Shown piece after piece: positions 60,469 to 64,000 of a DNA stretch of 64,000 nt. The notes beneath the pieces are model-generated. The model had not been told where the DNA came from. It saw nothing but the letters and a program-made list of their open reading frames with translations, and made no database searches. Origin of the DNA: Lepiota brunneoincarnata (taxonomy: Eukaryota > Basidiomycota > Agaricomycetes > Agaricales > Agaricaceae); assembly GCA_023014365.1 (NCBI GenBank), contig JAEBUN010000003.1, forward strand, positions 248,001 through 312,000, in the 5' to 3' direction. Numbering within the stretch: the first letter of the stretch is position 1; each line of letters opens with the position of its first letter. Both the position numbers and the translations under genes were made by a program.

Positions 60469-63175
60469 CTAACGTCCACTTCCGTCCGAAATGACTGAGC
60501 CAATCCCAGTGGCGCCCGCGCCACCAGCCAACGAGTTCACGCCGCCTACCGACGCTGATGCTCCTCCGGCACCAGGTGCTGGCACTCCGCCTGTCTCTCC
60601 ACCAGGACCGCCTGCACCCGCGCCACTATTCGGTCCGCCAGTTGGAGGGACACCGCTGCTTGCGGGGTTCTGTGTACCCCCCATACTCCCCAAACTACTG
60701 AGATTGCCCATGTTCCTCCCAAGGCCCATGCTCATTCCACCTCCAGTGCCGGGTCGTGAAAGTGTCACTAGACCGCTCCCACTTCTCGGTCGACCCCCCA
60801 TCCATCCTGATCCCATGCCTAGAGCACCACCGGGTGAAGAGGTGCCCGCATTGGATGAGCCGTACGAGTAAGGTCCCAAAGGGGCGCTGTCACTTCTCGC
60901 TCGGCTCGCTCTCTTCACCGCACTGACACCAACACCACCCATCCCTCCAACACCGGTCGAAACGTTGATACCGGGCACGCCAAGAAGGGAAGGGGGTGCA
61001 GTTGTGCCAGGTGATGAAACAGAGGACACGTCTCCCGACAAGTGGTGAGGATGATGTCCATATTGTTGGGGATGGGGATGCGAATGTCCGTGTGGGGGTT
61101 GCAAGTGGTGATGATAACCGTTCATGTTCACATTGACCCCCAACCCCATACCGGCCATCCCTCCTTCGTCTGCCGATATCCTCTGTCGCTTGACGCCTGC
61201 GATTCCCCTAGTGTTTGAAGTCGGCACACCATTCACGCCTCCAGGCCCTGAGCCAGTGGTGTTCTCATCTTCATAAACACCCTCCATATTCGAGGGTGAG
61301 GGAGGTGTCGTAGTCTCCCCCGTTTCAGCAACGCGTGAAGCTGAACTCCCAGAGGCTTGGCCACCTGAGCCAAACGAGACATGTTGGAAACTATGCTGTC
61401 GTGAGAGGGACGGATGTGGATGGTGCTGATGAGAATGGGGAAAGTCGGCGCTAGTGGGACTGGAGCTCGGGCTTTGGATAGAATGCAATGACTGGTTAAA
61501 GTTGATGGATAGGGGTGGTGGGTACCTGGCGGTGCCTGATGTGGGGGAGGTGATATAGATATTGGGAGACTCGTTTGTGTTCGAGGCGGGATCCGAAAAA
61601 ATATCGGCCGGGAATGGTGGAACTGGATATTATCAACACAGGGCAGGGACGAATGCGGTGAAGGCAGGACTAACCACTTCCGGGGAAGCCCTTCTGGACA
61701 ACGTCCCAGAGTCTGTTGATTACACCAACTAGTTTCTCAACCTTTTTTCTCTCGAGGCTTAGCTGCTCCCACATCCTTCTATTTTCATCCCTCATCGCTC
61801 CCAGCTGTGCCGCCACCTGATCGGAACCGTCAGTGGCATGAAGTAAAAGAAAAAAAAAGTAATCATAGATTGACCTCTCCAGGTAGCTCGACACGGTGCT
61901 TGACGCCTGGATCGGGTTCGAGCGCTTTTCTTTTGATCTCATCGAGCAGATCCGGCCGACCGCGCAGGAACTTGTGATGAGAAAATTCCCAAGTTTGCGC
62001 ATCGGTCGAAGTCCGCTGGGCGCGAGGGGTCTAGAATGGAGATGAGTACAAGTAAGGAAGCGATTAGTGTAGAGAGAAGACCCCACCCTGTTGATTTTGT
62101 GAAAGCCATACATGTTCAACTGACGTACAAAACTGGAAAACTAGCGCTGGTTAGCCAGGACGGCATACGAGAGGCACCCGAAGGGGGGCGGGGGGCGGCT
62201 CACATTGTTGTGTTTGAAATGGGAGCCGAGGATGCTCCTGCTGAACTCGCCGACATTGGAGACAACGAAGGAGGTGCCGAGTTCGGTCCAAGCAATGAAA
62301 TGGGCGGATTTGGAGTCGTTGATCATCCTGGAGTGATGAGGATCAGGGGTGGGTTCTGAGAACTCGGCAGAAAAAGAGAGAGAGAGAAAGAAAAAGAAGG
62401 TTGGCAGGAGATGTCATCCTCGAGAAGTGACATAGACCGGCAAAAGAAGACATATCCATGGAGAAAGAAACACTCACTGATAGAGCTTAGTGACGAAGTT
62501 GTTGGTCGCCATCGGCTTGCCAAGGATGCTCATGCTGCCTGCCATTCCCAAAGGGACGCCACCTGCGGAGGAGCCCGAGACGCCTGGGGTGCGGGCAGAG
62601 TCCTGGATGGCACCTGGGGTGCTTGAGCCGCCAAAGGAGAGCCCGTCCTCTGTGCCACTATTGCTGCTGCTGCCATCGATGGGGCTGCGCATCTCGTGGT
62701 CCTCAGAAGAGGTCGAGAGATCGAGGGGGACGGTGCTGGCGGAAGCAGCTGAGGATGGGGCAGGAGGAGAGTCATCATACATAGACTCTTCTACCTGGAC
62801 AAGAGTTGTGCTCGCAGAGGCAGAGGAGGAGCGTTTGCGGGGAAGTGGGAGGTTGAGAAGGGGAGGAGGCTGGGCAGCTGAGGAGGTTGTTGAAGAGGGC
62901 GGAGGGGGCTGGGGGGTTGTGCCAGCTTCTGTTGAGGGGCGGGAGGAAGAGCTGGGGGTTGTGTGGGGATGTGCAGGGGTGCGTTCGTCGAAGCCATTCT
63001 GGTGGTCGAAATTAAATTGGGAATGGTGAAGCTGGTGGTGGTAGGGGGAGAGGGGGGTGGCTGGGGAGAGGTTTGTCGGAGAGGTGACTGAGAGAGAGGA
63101 GAGGTTGAGGTTGAGGTTGATGTTCTGGGGATAGTTGTCCCAGGAGGAGGAGTGCGGGTGGTGGTAAGAGTCCAT
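60469..63175 (-). CDS. HSF-type transcription factor
   Basis: Binds heat-shock elements as a trimer in the nucleus. Start at 63175 (MDSYHHPHSSSWDNYPQN). A long Ser/Thr/Pro-rich N-terminal region of about 225 residues precedes the DNA-binding domain, which is split by three introns: NNFVTKLYQ, MINDSKSAHFIAWTELG, SFVVSNVGEFSRSILGSHFK, FSSFVRQLNMYGFHKINR. After TWEFSHHKFLRGRPDLLDEI (the HSF wing region) comes a heptad coiled coil (ENRRMWEQLSLERKKVEKLV, INRLWDVV) for trimerisation. A Gly/Ser/His-rich tail of about 390 residues contains KRQRISADEGG and a His-rich stretch and ends SVISDGSGR at 60,469. No frame problems. The wing/core resembles Hsf1 and Sfl1-type fungal factors; I cannot decide which. 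Confidence 0.88.
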
Positions 63176-64000
63176 AGTGGAAATGGCAGACAGAACGACT
63201 CCATTTCTTATCCCATCTCAGATCCAATAACCACGTAAACACCGTCCACACCGCCAAACACCCCCTCCTCGGCCCGTAAAAAAAGAAAAAAGGAAAAAAA
63301 AAACAACACTAAATCCCTTTATTATAGCACATGTACTAACTCTCTACCCGTCGCCGCTCGCTGCCTGACAACAGCAACCAGCTCTCCAGTCCAGACACCT
63401 CGACTAGTCACGCCCAGTCCCTGCTCAGATGTCCAGTTGCCAGTCTCTCCCTTCTGGCTTTTAGTGCGGCCACCACCACATTCCCCAAGCCGCAAGCGCA
63501 CCCATCATGCCCCAAACACTCTATGTCCGAGCCTACCTCTGATCTTCAGGATAAACTTGATAGACGACGCGACAAGCCCATCACGGGCCCATGCCTCCAC
63601 GCGAGCATGCAGTGCCCAGATAAATTAATTTGTTTCCTTGGCATCCACCTCGTTGTTTCAGCAGTCATGCCTCCGATTTGAAGAACAGTACACTCAACAC
63701 TTGTGCTGCATTAAAGATCGCATAGCCGCATGACAAACACTCGACGTGGGATAGTTTCCGACGTGCCACGCTTTCGACACACTCTGAGAACACAGATCAG
63801 CTCCCTATGCCATATTAATCCCATTGAAGCCCACCAACATCCAGTCGTCGTCTCAACTAGTGCCACACTACGCACCCTCTCCAAATCTCAACCCCAATCT
63901 ATTATACGTACCCGACCCCCACCGACGCCCTTCCTTCCCCCTTTCAAAACCGCTGCCAGTGTCACTCTCCGCCGCTGACATCGCAGATTGCCATTCACCT
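63176..64000. other. Upstream region of the HSF gene
   Basis: Promoter and 5' leader of the HSF gene (A-rich tract at 63,279-63,305). Short plus-strand open frames further right are C/S/T-rich and unassigned. Confidence 0.4.

Noticed and set aside
60491..60871. Pro-rich plus-strand open frame
   Set aside because: Mirror of the Gly-rich tail of the HSF gene, which has a clear DNA-binding domain and start.

Overview
The window looks like nuclear DNA of a mushroom-forming basidiomycete (Agaricomycetes). Genes are cut by many 45-70 nt introns. Several families are typical of that group: DUF6533 membrane proteins, an F-box-like tandem family, a Vps62/DUF946-like secreted family, mucin-like single-pass surface proteins, and a fungal HSF factor. 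Gene ends below were assembled by eye from splice signals and family motifs; every CDS span includes its introns.

Layout. 1-6,300: sparse, degraded DNA with two broken secondary-metabolism genes on the minus strand, an AsaB-like oxidoreductase/methyltransferase relic and a cytochrome P450. 7,365-16,067: a vezatin/Inp2-like gene, then two convergent paralogous mucin-like membrane proteins. 16,380-24,042: a minus-strand tandem array of five F-box-like copies (three near full length, two deleted). 24,258-28,059: a secreted protein with a His-rich segment and a DUF6533 membrane protein. 28,900-37,760: a triplicated segment carrying a Vps62-like secreted gene and, in the third unit only, a convergent third mucin-like paralog. 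38,235-40,666: a hot-dog thioesterase and a small unknown. 41,053-46,810: a 5.8-kb gene for an about 1,620-residue adenylation-carrier protein with a membrane/hexapeptide C-terminal region like epsilon-poly-lysine synthetases, ending in a RING finger. 48,768-55,863: housekeeping genes CDC48, DGAT2 and tubulin-folding cofactor B. 56,088-63,175: a small membrane protein, another single-pass surface protein, a C35 tract with a 56-bp tandem repeat, and an HSF-type transcription factor.

Two features run across the window. First, many genes, including indispensable ones such as CDC48 and TBCB, carry one extra base that breaks the frame. This is most simply explained by insertion-biased base errors in the assembly, so single frameshifts here do not prove a gene is dead. 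Second, at least four introns appear to use GC-AG boundaries.

The most novel item is the adenylation-carrier-hexapeptide protein fused to a C-terminal RING finger. Next come the three mucin-like paralogs sharing a conserved carboxy-terminal DVYGG(I/M) motif, and the segmental duplication from which one of these genes has been lost.
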